From CAXQZM01 sp965229645 (GTDB taxonomy: Bacteria > Pseudomonadota > Alphaproteobacteria > UBA7985): 64,000 nucleotides of DNA. This document shows, in pieces, positions 43,062 through 54,608 of the stretch. The notes under the pieces were generated by a model. The model was not told the DNA's origin and ran no database searches. It saw only the letters and a list, made by a program, of their open reading frames with translations. Every line of letters begins with the position of its first letter. The stretch's first letter is position 1. Made by a program: the position numbers and the translations under genes. The DNA is taken from positions 806,001 through 870,000 of the forward strand of contig OZ245893.1 in NCBI GenBank assembly GCA_965229645.1, in the 5' to 3' direction.

Positions 43062-43807
43062 ATTCGGACCAACCAGAAGCGCTCACACGCGTTGATGCTT
43101 GGAACAGAATTGAGGCCTACTCTACCGAAATTTACTCACTTTGGCATCATTCAAGTTCGTATTCCGCAATCCGAAAAAGAATTGATAAATTCTCGATAGG
43201 CAAGAACGCAATTGATTTTGGTTGCGGAGAAGGGTACTGGCTTGGAGAGCTCAAGAACTTCAAACGCATAATAGGAGTAGATTTCTCGACTAACCTCGTG
43301 AACAAAATTAGCAAACCAACCCTACATACCGAAATAGTTGTTGCTGATATTGGATCACTTTCATACGAACATGAATTCGATTTTGCCCTGAATCTTAACG
43401 CATTCATGCCAGAAAACCATACCGCGGCCTTGAAAAAATTCTCCACTATGTTGCGAGCGCTAAGGCCTGGTGGTCGACTCATATTCGTAATTTTTTCCGC
43501 AGAAGGTTATCAAGCGTTTATTAACCTTTTGCATTTTCAACGATCCGCAAGTGGTGATGAACTTGGTTCGTTGAAGGAAACGATTGATCTATTTTTCGAG
43601 AAATCGGACAATCCTTTAGGCTATATCAGACAAGGAAATGGAACCGTTGTTAAATTTTGGGTCAGGGACGAAGCAGAGGCTTTTTTCCGAATGTCTGGAA
43701 CAGTAGAGATTTTGGAGTATTTTCGTGTACCTCACATTTATGATGGACCGAAAATTCCAGGATTTGACTCTTGGTTTCACGGATGGGTTATCGAAAAATC
43801 GGCGTGA
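43055..43807 (+). CDS. SAM-dependent methyltransferase
   Basis: 250 residues, AT-rich, class I Rossmann fold. Motif I is AIDFGCGEGYWLGEL near residue 55, the acidic SAM ligand is in IIGVDFSTN near 75, and the post-I motifs EIVVADIGSL and LRPGGRLIFVIF follow. The ATG at 43055 overlaps the lipoprotein stop (coupled). A TTG at 43046 is an alternative start. The C-terminal 100 residues form a substrate-binding cap with no recognised family. The substrate may be the neighbouring Cys-tailed protein or a small molecule; undecided. Confidence 0.75.
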   Translation: MLNSDQPEALTRVDAWNRIEAYSTEIYSLWHHSSSYSAIRKRIDKFSIGKNAIDFGCGEGYWLGELKNFKRIIGVDFSTNLVNKISKPTLHTEIVVADIGSLSYEHEFDFALNLNAFMPENHTAALKKFSTMLRALRPGGRLIFVIFSAEGYQAFINLLHFQRSASGDELGSLKETIDLFFEKSDNPLGYIRQGNGTVVKFWVRDEAEAFFRMSGTVEILEYFRVPHIYDGPKIPGFDSWFHGWVIEKSA

Positions 43808-43918
43808 CGAAGTCACCCAATGACCTATCAGGCGATGGCTCTCTCCCTTACCTTTGGTTGAAAGATACGGCACAAGTGCAGATGGACATGACAACGCGAC
43901 TTTACTAAACCATATCTT

Positions 43919-44245
43919 ATGTTCAGTTTTTCCGAGCAAGAATCTAAGATCACAGATCAGTACCAAACGACTCTACCTGCTCGGGTGCGTCAGCAACTGA
44001 GGGTGCGTAAGGGAGACCAGATCGTTTATCGCTTGGACGAGAAGGGTCGGGTTTATATTGAAGCTAAGCAGTCAGAACATCTAGACCCTGTCATAACGGC
44101 TTTTCTAAATTTCCTAGAACGCGATATGCAACAAAGTCCTGAAGTCTTGAAACCTTTGGACCCAGCCCTCATGTCAGATGCTCAAGACCTTGTTCAAGGT
44201 GTGGAAGTTGACTTGACGACCGCTCTGCCATCTGACGATCACTGA
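43919..44245 (+). CDS. prlF: PrlF-family antitoxin (AbrB-like)
   Basis: 108 residues. The N-terminal swapped-hairpin AbrB domain reads SKITDQYQTTLPARVRQQLR, then GDQIVYRLDEKGRVYIE. The C-terminal half is acidic and matches the PrlF/SohA antitoxin, which neutralises YhaV and represses its own operon. The promoter region 43808-43918 is short and AT-rich. The downstream toxin gene is truncated, so this antitoxin is now an orphan. Confidence 0.85.
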   Translation: MFSFSEQESKITDQYQTTLPARVRQQLRVRKGDQIVYRLDEKGRVYIEAKQSEHLDPVITAFLNFLERDMQQSPEVLKPLDPALMSDAQDLVQGVEVDLTTALPSDDH

Positions 44246-44454
44246 AATACGTCGATGATTGTAAACGGCTGGTCTTTGTTTGGGTCAACGATGCGACAAC
44301 GCGGCGGGCTTATGGGAGCAAAACCGATGCGTATCGGGTGTTTCACCGCATGCTCAATCATGGAAACCCACCAGACGATTTTGCGCAGCTGATGGCCGAA
44401 GCGAAGCAAGGACAGTATCAATTTCGCCAGGCGCTTGACTCGACGAAGTTGTAA
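44236..44454 (+). pseudogene. Truncated YhaV-type toxin
   Basis: An open frame overlaps the antitoxin end but lacks a start codon and about the first half of the toxin. The remaining residues, LVFVWVNDATTRRAYGSKTD and AYRVFHRMLNHGNPPDDFAQ, match the C-terminal half of YhaV ribonuclease toxins (normally about 150 residues). It is inactive as it stands. The usual YhaV gene follows prlF with an overlap, as here. Confidence 0.8.
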
Positions 44455-44631
44455 GACACGGCAAGAAGGCAAGCGTTTGGGCGTCTTCTTTGCTGGCGTC
44501 ATTCGTCTAGTGTCACCTTAGGAACGTCTGGCGAAATGAGAACATAGAATGAACAAAACTGAGTCTAGGTTTTGCTATTCACGAAAGAATGGCTGACAAT
44601 TACAATCCCCAAGGCGCGATTTGTCGGGATC

Positions 44632-44661
44632 GGTCTTACAAAAAGGTGACTTTTTGAGACC
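44632..44661 (+). terminator. A/T-rich hairpin upstream of lon
   Basis: GGTCT..AAAAAG and CTTTTT.AGACC pair around GTGA with a small internal asymmetry. It may end transcription from the decayed toxin-antitoxin locus. The rest of 44455-44737 shows no gene; no convincing heat-shock promoter could be assigned. Confidence 0.35.
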
Positions 44662-44737
44662 CTATTCGAGTCCTTGCCGTTTCAACAGCCAACTTGACCC
44701 CTTTGAATTCAGGAACGCTGACCCTAAGTAGCGTCTC

Positions 44738-47124
<2,387 letters not shown>

Positions 47125-47125
<1 letters not shown>

Positions 47126-47374
47126 TACCAACGGCCAAAAAAGTTGACACTTTTTTGGCCGTTTTGTGTCTCACGGCAGAAACGCTTCGCGTTTCGGCTT
47201 TTTGGAGTTGCGGTCTCTACTTGTTCCCTATGCTCGCTCACCGCGACCGCAGGACGGGGCTTTCGCTTATACCCCAAGGCGCTTTCTTAGCTCATCTCGG
47301 GGCCGCTACAGGCGCCGCAGTCTCGGCCCCTATACCAGCGAACATAAGAGTCATTCTCAATCGCCGCTGGTATT
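47125..47374 (+). mobile_element. MITE-like element G
   Basis: Full-length copy with the perfect hairpin ACGGCCAAAAAAG-TTGACA-CTTTTTTGGCCGT at the left and CGCTGGTAT at the right. It begins one or two bases after the left 66-bp repeat and supplies the context of the lon stop. Confidence 0.9.
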
Positions 47375-47398
47375 GTTGGCTGTGCCTACTTGGCAGGT

Positions 47399-47533
47399 AT
47401 GGGCCGCTGCATCGACCGTCTCATCGCCCATCAAGTCACAGACGCGTTGGAACGGGCGCAAGTGCCCCCTGACCAAATCCTCAACCATATGATCGAACGA
47501 ATGGACCTGTTGGAAACATTTCTGGGAAACTAG
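47399..47533 (+). CDS. Possible small helical protein, unknown
   Basis: 44 residues, mostly amphipathic helix (IDRLIAHQVTDALERAQVPP, then ILNHMIERMDLLETFLGN). There is a weak GGCAGG upstream. It may be the tail of a former gene cut by the MITE-like element rather than a native small gene. Confidence 0.35.
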   Translation: MGRCIDRLIAHQVTDALERAQVPPDQILNHMIERMDLLETFLGN

Positions 47534-47585
47534 TTACTTGCCTAACCACACGCTGGACTCTATGTTGGTTGGAGAAGGTAACTAG

Positions 47586-48690
47586 ATGGTTAATTCACAT
47601 GGCAACGCACATCGCGAAAACATCAAACTGGCAGAGCTTTTCGACATGCTACCGCACGAAAAAATTATCCTCAAACGGTTTGAGGCCGTGCGCTGGTCGA
47701 ATGAATATAGCAGATCTGGCTCGAATCGCAGGAGTAACAGAACGAAGCTGGCCCGTAAACCCATTCCGTTCCGTTTTGGCAGTTGCTGTAAGTTATTCTA
47801 GGTAGGGCAGGGTTCGATCATGGAGTATTCCAGCATTCCTATGCGCAAATGGTCAATCGTCATCTACCTAGATACCAAGAGCTTGAATGGTATTTCGAGC
47901 CTGAGACTGCAACGCGACGTTAAAATCACGCAAAAGTGCGCATGGCTCATAGTAAACTGGTTGCGCGAAGCGTTTGACGGGGTGCAAGGCTTGCTCCATG
48001 CACTGGGTGAGGCCGATGAAACCGATATAGGCGGAATTCACAGAAACCATTTGAACGCCAGGCGCAGGAAACTTCGGGACGCAGGCTGGGGGATGGTGCG
48101 CAAAACTGCCTTTACTGAAGTCAAAGGCCAAGTAGCGAACAAGAAGGTGCGAAAATGGTTAAGCGCACTGATACACAGACACTGAGAACCTTTGTTAAAG
48201 GCCACACCAAGGAGACCGCAGAGATCTGCACGAACGATGCCCGCGCTGATCTCAGCATTGACAAGCCGCAAGGAGCGGCCAATAACTCGGTTTCCAAGTG
48301 TGTCAACGACATGAGGGTCCTTCTGCATGGCTATCGCTTTTGGGAAAGATTCGACCTCGTTTGGTGCAACCAAAGAGCGCCTTGTCCTATCTCGGCGGAA
48401 ATTGGGTCGAATTTGGAGAGAATTTAGTGAGTTGTTCGCCGAATGTACTACGCAATCCAGCACAATTCTTTAAAAGCGATTTCCCCAGGTCCTTCTGACG
48501 CATGTTGAAACCGAGTTATAAGGATACATCCCACAAGATGAACGCGCAACACCTGCACCGCTATTTCAACGAGTTCGTGTGCTGGCACAACCTCAGGAAC
48601 CTGGAGACACTCAACCAAATGCAAAGAAACGTTGCTGGAATGATCGGTAGATGGCTGATGTATCGTGATCTGGTTGGGGAGAAAACATGA
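47586..48690 (+). pseudogene. Degraded IS1595-family transposase gene
   Basis: Four consecutive fragments in shifting frames match IS1595/ISSpo3-type transposases in the right order. These are: LAELFDMLPHEKIILKRFEA and VRWSNE (47586 on); EADETDIGGIHRNHLNARRR and KLRDAG with the first catalytic Asp (about 48007 on); TLRTFVKGHTKETAEICTND with the second Asp (about 48175 on); and SYKDTSHKMNAQHLHRYFNE and FVCWHN (48514 on). Several frameshifts and stops make it inactive. Its end overlaps the methyltransferase start. Confidence 0.8.
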
Positions 48691-49781
48691 CCCAAACGGC
48701 AATAATCTCAGAGCTCATCAACGATCCATTTGCGCGAACTCAGTCCTCATTTCCGAGACCGAATCTGTATTGCCTTGGGGAATTGTTTTGCGGACCTGGT
48801 GGCATGGCGTTGGGCGCAAGCAAAGCGAAGTTGGGTAGCAGTGGTTTCCGCCACGTTTGGGCAAATGATATCGACAAGGACGCGTGCAGAACATTTCGAC
48901 ACAACATGAGCATCGTCGAAGACGCAGTTTTCTGTTGTGATGTACACAAACTGGACCTCAAAAGCCTGCCTCTAATAGATGGACTGGTGTTCGGGTTTCC
49001 GTGCAACGACTTCAGCGTTGTAGGGGAGCGGCAGGGAATGTCTGGTCAGTTCGGCGGTCTCTACTTGTGGGGCGTTCACGCGCTACAAGCGCAACGCCCG
49101 CTGTTCTTTGTGGCTGAGAACGTGAGTGGCCTCGCATCTAGCGGAAATGCGCTGGAGGTCATACTAAATGCGCTAAGGCACGCTGGATACAGTGTATTCA
49201 AAGAGACCTACAGGTTCGAAGAATATGGAGTGCCGCAGTCGCGGCATAGGATCATCATCGTTGGTTTTCGGAACGATCTTAAGGTGACAGAATTTCGGCA
49301 CCCGGAACCGACAACGAAGAACAACCCAGTGACGTGCGAAACAGCATTGGCAGGCATTGCACAGAACACTCCAAACAACGAGTACACGAAACAATCCTCT
49401 GTCGTGGTCGAAAGACTAAAACATATCAGGCCAGGGGAAAATGCCTTTACCGCTGATTTGCCAAAACATCTGCAACTCGACATGAAAAGCGGTGCAAAGA
49501 TCAGTCAAATTTACCGTCGATTGCGACCGAACAAACCTTCCTACACCGTCACTGGTTCTGGCGGCGGCGGGACGCATATTTATCATTGGAGCGAAAATAG
49601 AGGATTGACGAATCGTGAGCGTGCCAGACTACAATCCTTCCCAGACGACTTCGAGTTTCTCGGGGGCAAGGAATCAGTTCGCAAGCAGATAGGAATGGCG
49701 GTCCCGCCAGAAGGGGCACGCTTCGTATTCACGGCTGTTCTGAAAACGTTGCTCAGCCACGGGATCCCGAGCCAATGCTAA
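48687..49781 (+). CDS. DNA (cytosine-5) methyltransferase of a type II R-M system
   Basis: 364 residues with the C5-methyltransferase motifs in order: I ELFCGPGGMALGASKAKLG, IV GFPCNDFS (catalytic Cys), VI VAENVSGLAS, VIII VPQSRHRIIIVGF, IX RERARLQSFPDDFEFLGG, X KQIGMAVPP. The region between VIII and IX (target recognition) is about 110 residues, so a single short target is expected. AT-richer than the flanks. Overlaps the next gene by 7 bases, as in coupled R-M pairs. It protects host DNA from the linked nuclease. The recognition sequence cannot be predicted. Confidence 0.92.
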   Translation: MTQTAIISELINDPFARTQSSFPRPNLYCLGELFCGPGGMALGASKAKLGSSGFRHVWANDIDKDACRTFRHNMSIVEDAVFCCDVHKLDLKSLPLIDGLVFGFPCNDFSVVGERQGMSGQFGGLYLWGVHALQAQRPLFFVAENVSGLASSGNALEVILNALRHAGYSVFKETYRFEEYGVPQSRHRIIIVGFRNDLKVTEFRHPEPTTKNNPVTCETALAGIAQNTPNNEYTKQSSVVVERLKHIRPGENAFTADLPKHLQLDMKSGAKISQIYRRLRPNKPSYTVTGSGGGGTHIYHWSENRGLTNRERARLQSFPDDFEFLGGKESVRKQIGMAVPPEGARFVFTAVLKTLLSHGIPSQC

Positions 49782-50746
49782 CAAACGATCTGTTCCCGCA
49801 AGTTCTTCTGAATCCAGCATCGGAAACAAGAGCTGACCGTCTGTTGATCATAAGCGGATTTGCGACGGCGAACATGGCTGACCGTCACATGAAACATTTG
49901 AGCGAGCTCAAAGCGCATATCGACATTGATCTGGTCGTTGGAATGATCCCAGTAAGCGGAATCGAACGAACGCACCATCTGGGATTCCAGGAGATAACTA
50001 AGGCGTGTTCCTACGAAGGAATTAGTTTCAGATGTAGCTATATTGCCAGCGGGAATCCTGTTCATGCGAAGGTCTATTGCTGGACGAAGGGCGGCAAGCC
50101 AGTTGCCGCATTTTCTGGTTCAGCGAATTATACGATGGCGGGATTTGGGCCGACCCAGATTGAGAGCATGGCGTCGGTTGACCCGATTACCGCAAGGGAA
50201 TTCTTTTGCCAGACCGCAAGACATTCGACCGACTGTTTGGCGCATGATGTTGAGAAACAAATAGCACTCAAGGATTCTCAGATGGTCGAACCAGTGCATC
50301 ATAAAGTCCAGGGACAGAAAAAAGTCACATTGTCTCTCCTAACTAGCAGTAAAACCCCCGCCAAATCGGGCATCAACTGGGGGCAAAGACCTTTCCGAGA
50401 CCCTAACCAGGCATACATCCACGTACCCGTTGAGGTCCAAAAATCTGGTTTCTTCCCAGATCTGGGCGAGCAATTTACTGTCCTTACAGATGATGGCAAA
50501 AGTTTTGTCATGGTGCGCGCTCAACAGAACGGAAAAGCACTACATACGACACATAACAATGCCCTCTTAGGAAAATACTTTAGAACGCGGATAGGAATTG
50601 ATTCGGGGCAGTATGTCGAACGGTACCACCTGGATCAGTATGGTAGAACAACGGTTTCATTCACCAAGATCGACGACGAAACATATTTTCTAGATTTTAG
50701 CCCCAACATGGATCCAGGGGAAAATACCGAGACCTACGAGGAATGA
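49775..50746 (+). CDS. PLD-type restriction endonuclease (NgoFVII-like)
   Basis: 323 residues. The N-terminal half has one HKD-type motif: NPVHAKVYCWTKGGKPVAAF, then SGSANYTMAGFG (H, K and N in the usual spacing near residues 92-115). The C-terminal half would hold the DNA-binding part. It matches the NgoFVII family of phospholipase-D-type restriction enzymes, which pair with a 5mC methyltransferase and work without metal ions. Coupled to the methyltransferase by a 7-base overlap. It is the last gene of the island. Confidence 0.85.
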   Translation: MLTNDLFPQVLLNPASETRADRLLIISGFATANMADRHMKHLSELKAHIDIDLVVGMIPVSGIERTHHLGFQEITKACSYEGISFRCSYIASGNPVHAKVYCWTKGGKPVAAFSGSANYTMAGFGPTQIESMASVDPITAREFFCQTARHSTDCLAHDVEKQIALKDSQMVEPVHHKVQGQKKVTLSLLTSSKTPAKSGINWGQRPFRDPNQAYIHVPVEVQKSGFFPDLGEQFTVLTDDGKSFVMVRAQQNGKALHTTHNNALLGKYFRTRIGIDSGQYVERYHLDQYGRTTVSFTKIDDETYFLDFSPNMDPGENTETYEE

Positions 50747-50896
50747 TGGGCGGCTGGACAGGATAACAATCTCCCATTTAAACCAAACACAATTGTCAAA
50801 AATCCTCCTGCCTGCGCTGGCCAAGCCCCCCTCCCTGCCCCTTTGCCTGATCCAAGGCTCGCGCGATGATCGGGTCTATGAAGAGGACTAGCGATT

Positions 50897-50962
50897 GTGC
50901 CGCGCAGCCGAAGCCGCCGCCATGGCGGGCAACAAGGCCCCTGACGAAGCGGTCGTCGCGCA
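50897..50962 (+). repeat. 66-bp direct repeat (right copy, end of lon)
   Basis: Perfect copy of 47058-47123. Here it is followed by TAA and a strong hairpin, so this copy carries the probable original lon stop and terminator. 50747-50896 shows no recognisable gene. Confidence 0.95.
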
Positions 50963-50970
50963 CTAAGCCC

Positions 50971-50989
50971 AGGGGTCGTTTGCAACGAC
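50971..50989 (+). terminator. Probable original lon terminator, now displaced
   Basis: GGGTCGTT-TGC-AACGACCC, an 8-bp perfect stem with a 3-base loop, 6 bases after the TAA of the right lon-end repeat. No T-run. Confidence 0.5.
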
Positions 50990-51078
50990 CCATGCGATGG
51001 GTGAAGGTTCTGGCGGGCCGCATCCCCGATTTTTTTGCCCCGTTGACTTGGCGGCGCAACGCGCGCTAGCGCGGGGCC

Positions 51079-51744
51079 ATGAAACGCTCTGAGGTCAACC
51101 GCATCTTGCTGGAAGGCGACGCCTTCATCCAGTCTTTTGGATTTCGGTTACCGCCCTTTGCCTACTACAGCCCCGAGGTCATGCGCACCAAGGCATCGAC
51201 GCAGATCTTCAGCCGTCGCCTCGGTTGGGACATAACGGACTACGGCGCGGGCACGTTTGATGCGATGGGTCTGTTCCTGTTCACGGTCCGCAATGGGGCC
51301 GAGAGCGATTTGGCCCAAGGCAAAGGGATGCTTTACGCCGAAAAGATCATGATCTCGCGCAAGAACCAGCTGTCGCCCATGCACCGCCACAATGTCAAAG
51401 CCGAGGACATCATCAATCGCGGCGGCGGTGATTTGATCCTGGAACTGTTCGCCCCCGACGAGCACCTTGCCATCGACCGCCAATCGGACGTCCATGTCAC
51501 GCTCGACGGCGAACCACGCGTCTTTGCCGCTGGCGCGCACGTGCGCCTGAAGGTCGGCGAGTCCATCACCTTGCTGCCAGGCATGTGGCACGCCTTCTGG
51601 GCCGAACGGGGCGACTGCCTGATCGGGGAAGTCTCCACCGTCAACGACGATTTGACCGACAATGTGTTCGAACGCCCCATCGGGCGCTTCGCCCAGATCG
51701 ACGAAGACGAAGCGCCAGTCCATTTGCTGGTCTCCGACTATTGA
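51079..51744 (+). CDS. D-lyxose isomerase-like cupin (D-lyxose/D-mannose family)
   Basis: 221-residue cupin. Metal ligands of the D-lyxose isomerase family are visible: His pair in SPMHRHNVKAEDIINRG near residue 100, with the acidic residue a few positions on, and His in LLPGMWHAFWAERG near 172. These enzymes interconvert D-lyxose with D-xylulose (and D-mannose with D-fructose) using a divalent metal. It lies next to a GntR regulator and a sugar importer/catabolic cluster, which suggests use of a pentose or 6-deoxyhexose. No signal peptide; cytoplasmic. Confidence 0.82.
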   Translation: MKRSEVNRILLEGDAFIQSFGFRLPPFAYYSPEVMRTKASTQIFSRRLGWDITDYGAGTFDAMGLFLFTVRNGAESDLAQGKGMLYAEKIMISRKNQLSPMHRHNVKAEDIINRGGGDLILELFAPDEHLAIDRQSDVHVTLDGEPRVFAAGAHVRLKVGESITLLPGMWHAFWAERGDCLIGEVSTVNDDLTDNVFERPIGRFAQIDEDEAPVHLLVSDY

Positions 51745-51830
51745 TCGGATCAACTGCGCGGGTTCAGGGGCTTCGCCCGCCACCGATCCTTAACTGGGAG
51801 CCATGGCGGCCCTGCCTTGGGCGGGAAGGC

Positions 51831-52517
51831 CTAATCGGACGCCAAAGAGTCAAGATAGCGTAAAGTTTCCCGCAGCGAGGTTTCGAGGTGGGTGCGCATT
51901 GCCGCTTCGGCCTTGTTCGAATCCTTGTCCGCAACCGCCGCCAAAATTGCTCTATGTTCCTGAATTGTCTTGACCCCTGCACCTGGGGCGGGGATGGAGT
52001 GGGTGCGGCAACGGTCAATATGGGCCTTGGACAGTTCAACCGACCGCCACAGATTGGAAAAGTCGCTGACCAGCGCCAACTGCATATGAAAGGCGTCGTC
52101 TTGGTCCATGGCGCGCGCGAATTTCTGCCGCTTCAGCGCCATTTCATGGTCATGGAGAATATCTTCGAGCGCATGGAGTTGCTCGAGGCGCGCGTTCTTT
52201 GCCGCGAAACGCGCGCTTTGCGCCTCCAGGGCCATACGCACAATATAGGCTTCCTCGACCTGCTGGCGATTGATGCTCGCGACAAAGGTCCCGCGCTGAA
52301 CAAAGACGTCAACGAGGCCCTCATCGACCGCCTTTTTCACCGCCTCGCGCACGGGTGTGCGCGATACGCCGAGCTTGCTCGCAATTTCGACTTCGTTGAT
52401 CGCCGCCCCTGGCAACAGCTGGCCCGCTATGATCGCGCGCCTAACCAGCGCATAGACCTGCATGCGCAGGGGCTGGGCGCGGTCCAAGGTGACCTCAGAC
52501 AGGCTATCGTAGAACAT
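51831..52517 (-). CDS. GntR-family regulator of the FadR/FCD subfamily
   Basis: 228 residues. The N-terminal winged helix-turn-helix (residues 10-75) contains INEVEIASKLGVSRTPVREA, the GntR signature. The C-terminal all-helical FCD domain (residues 90-215) has the His/Asp metal-site pattern: Asp in DQDDAFHMQLA, His in its neighbourhood, and HRAIL near 190. FCD regulators bind sugar acids or related carboxylates. It is placed among sugar catabolic genes, and a matching operator sits at 54618-54628. The start ATG is at 52517. Confidence 0.85.
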   Translation of the reverse strand: MFYDSLSEVTLDRAQPLRMQVYALVRRAIIAGQLLPGAAINEVEIASKLGVSRTPVREAVKKAVDEGLVDVFVQRGTFVASINRQQVEEAYIVRMALEAQSARFAAKNARLEQLHALEDILHDHEMALKRQKFARAMDQDDAFHMQLALVSDFSNLWRSVELSKAHIDRCRTHSIPAPGAGVKTIQEHRAILAAVADKDSNKAEAAMRTHLETSLRETLRYLDSLASD

Positions 52518-52645
52518 GGCGCGACCACCTAAACCGATTGATGCTGCCGATCAATCGGCCATGGATCTGATCTTGGAAAGTGCTTTGGGACCCATTGTGA
52601 CCCCGAGCGGTGGTGTGTCGGAATCCAATCCGACTCTAGAGGTCT

Positions 52646-52842
52646 TATACCAGCGGCGAATGAGAATGACTCTAATGATCGCTGGTATAAGGGCCGCGAC
52701 TGCGGCCCCCGTAGCGGCCCCGAGATGAGCTAAGAAAGCGCCTCGGGGTATAAGCGAAGGCCCCGTCGGAGGCGAAACGCGAAGCGTTTCTGCCGTGAGA
52801 CACAAAACGGCAAAAAAAGTGTCAACTTTTTTCGCCGTTGGT
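52646..52842 (-). mobile_element. MITE-like element H
   Basis: Reverse-oriented copy whose CGTTGGTAT end is cut to CGTTGGT, 7 bases from the stop of the dehydratase gene. It fills the gap between the GntR gene and the dehydratase gene; a plus-strand frame running into it (52516-52728) is not supported. Confidence 0.85.
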
Positions 52843-52848
52843 CTCACG

Positions 52849-54360
52849 CTAAAGCGTCGCCCCTAGGGACCAGGGAACAAATTCGTTGTCCCCATAGCCG
52901 AAGGCCTCTGATTTGGTGACCTGCCCCGAGGCGGTCGCGAGAATGAGGTCAAATATCTCTTGGCCCTTATCTGCGTGCGATACACCGTCCAGAATGTCAC
53001 CGCAGTTGAGGTCCATATCCTCGACCATCTTCTCAAACATGGGGGAATTGGACGCCAACTTTAGGCTCGGTGTGGGTTTGCACCCAAAGGCCGAGCCCCG
53101 CCCCGTTGTGAAGCACATCAAGTTGGCGCCGCTTGCGACCTGACCCGTGGCCGAGACAGGATCGTAGCCAGGACTGTCCATAAAGACCAATCCGCGTTCG
53201 CTAAGGGGTTCTGCGTAGTCAAAGACCCCGAGCAAAGGCGTCGAACCGCTCTTGGCTACCGCGCCCAGGGACTTCTCCAGGATCGTCGTCAGCCCCCCCG
53301 CTTTGTTGCCTGGGGAGGGGTTATTGTTCATGTTCATGTGATTTTTCGCCGCATGGTCGGCCCACCAGTCGAGCAGACCTTGGAGCTTGCGCGCGACCTC
53401 GCGGTCGCGGGCGCGGGCAAGCAGCAGGTGCTCGGCGCCGTAGATCTCGGGCGTCTCCGACAAAATGGCGGTGCCCCCTGCGGCAACCAAGTAATCGACG
53501 GCGACCCCCAAGGCGGGGTTCGCCGTCAGGCCCGAATAGCCATCGGAACCGCCGCATTGCAGCGCCAGCGTCAGTTCTGCGGCGGGCGCGACCGTCCGGC
53601 GCGCGGCCCCAATTTGTGGAAGCATGTCGTGAATGGCCGCGACCCCCGCCGCAACGGTTTTCGCCGTCCCGCCCACATCTTGGATTTGTAGGGCGCGCAG
53701 GGTGGGCGTTTCCTGTAATCCACTTTCCGCAAACCAGGAGGCCACCTGCAAGGTTTCGCAGCCCAAACCGACGACGAGGGCGCCGCCAATGTTGGGGTGG
53801 CGCAGGTAGCCCGTCAAGGTGCGTTGCAACACGCGGTACCCAAGGCCCGCCGCCGCCAGCCCGCACCCCGAACCGTGAGTTAGGGCAAGAATACCGTCGA
53901 TCTGAGGATAGTCCGCCAAAACACCAGACCGCTCAATCGCGTCGGCAATGCGCCGCGCCACGGTTGCCGAGCAGTTCACCGATGTCATAACCGCCAAATA
54001 GTTCCGGGTCCCAAACCTGCCATCGGCGCGTCGAAACCCCTGGAAGGTCGCGGACGCTGCATTCGGGGGCGGATCGATGTGGTGGGGGCGAGGCAGCGAC
54101 ACCGCGCGCGCGCCCGCTGGCAGGACATGGACATTGTGATCGTGCAACCATTGGCCTTTGCCAATAGAAACCTTGGCGCAACCGATTGGAAAGCCGTACT
54201 TCATCACCAGTTGGCCTGGTGCCATATCGACAAGCGCCATTTTGTGGCCCGCGGGAATGGGATCGCGTACCCTGACATCCGCGATCAGGGATCCTTGTTC
54301 AAATGGGTCAACCGCGAGCACCAAATTGTCTTCGGGTCTTAACTGGACGAAACGGGACAT
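52849..54360 (-). CDS. UxaA-family sugar-acid dehydratase (altronate/galactarate dehydratase-like)
   Basis: 503 residues. An N-terminal SAF-like domain (about 1-95) is followed by the UxaA catalytic domain. GTRNYLAVMTSVNCSATVAR near 117, THGSGCGLAAAG near 160, ALQCGGSDGYSGLTANPALG near 270 and NPSPGNKAGGLTTILEKSLG near 350 are the Fe-site and substrate regions. It dehydrates a C5/C6 aldonate to a 2-keto-3-deoxy acid. The start at 54360 (MSRFVQL) is preferred; an in-frame start at 54459 lies in the divergent promoter region. It is divergent from the sugar ABC operon and probably co-regulated with it. Confidence 0.85.
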   Translation of the reverse strand: MSRFVQLRPEDNLVLAVDPFEQGSLIADVRVRDPIPAGHKMALVDMAPGQLVMKYGFPIGCAKVSIGKGQWLHDHNVHVLPAGARAVSLPRPHHIDPPPNAASATFQGFRRADGRFGTRNYLAVMTSVNCSATVARRIADAIERSGVLADYPQIDGILALTHGSGCGLAAAGLGYRVLQRTLTGYLRHPNIGGALVVGLGCETLQVASWFAESGLQETPTLRALQIQDVGGTAKTVAAGVAAIHDMLPQIGAARRTVAPAAELTLALQCGGSDGYSGLTANPALGVAVDYLVAAGGTAILSETPEIYGAEHLLLARARDREVARKLQGLLDWWADHAAKNHMNMNNNPSPGNKAGGLTTILEKSLGAVAKSGSTPLLGVFDYAEPLSERGLVFMDSPGYDPVSATGQVASGANLMCFTTGRGSAFGCKPTPSLKLASNSPMFEKMVEDMDLNCGDILDGVSHADKGQEIFDLILATASGQVTKSEAFGYGDNEFVPWSLGATL

Positions 54361-54608
54361 CTTATCGCCACGATCCGTTAGTTTTGGCACTCTTGGTTTT
54401 CGTCTCAACAGACCTAAAGGGTGCGCGCCCTTCCTGCACGCCTTTGTTCCCCGCCTCAAGGGTTTTGATCGATTTGGACCCTGCTTTGAGCGGAGTGACC
54501 CGCCGCCACCCTACGGACCTTTCCTGCATCTTCGTTGCCCCTTCCTTTCGGTAAATCCTTGCCCCACGGTGCCGCACCCATGGCGCACCGCCACTCGGCA
54601 AATTTGGC

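Noticed and set aside
44690..44737. Heat-shock promoter for lon
   Set aside because: CTTGACC is present but no acceptable -10 box follows at heat-shock spacing.
47137..47142. TTGACA in the MITE hairpin loop as a -35 promoter element
   Set aside because: It is the loop of a perfect hairpin and no -10 box follows at the right distance; probably chance.
52516..52728. Plus-strand 70-codon frame divergent from the GntR gene
   Set aside because: Its last third is MITE-like element H and no family or strong ribosome-binding site is visible; the first 40 codons remain possible but unsupported.
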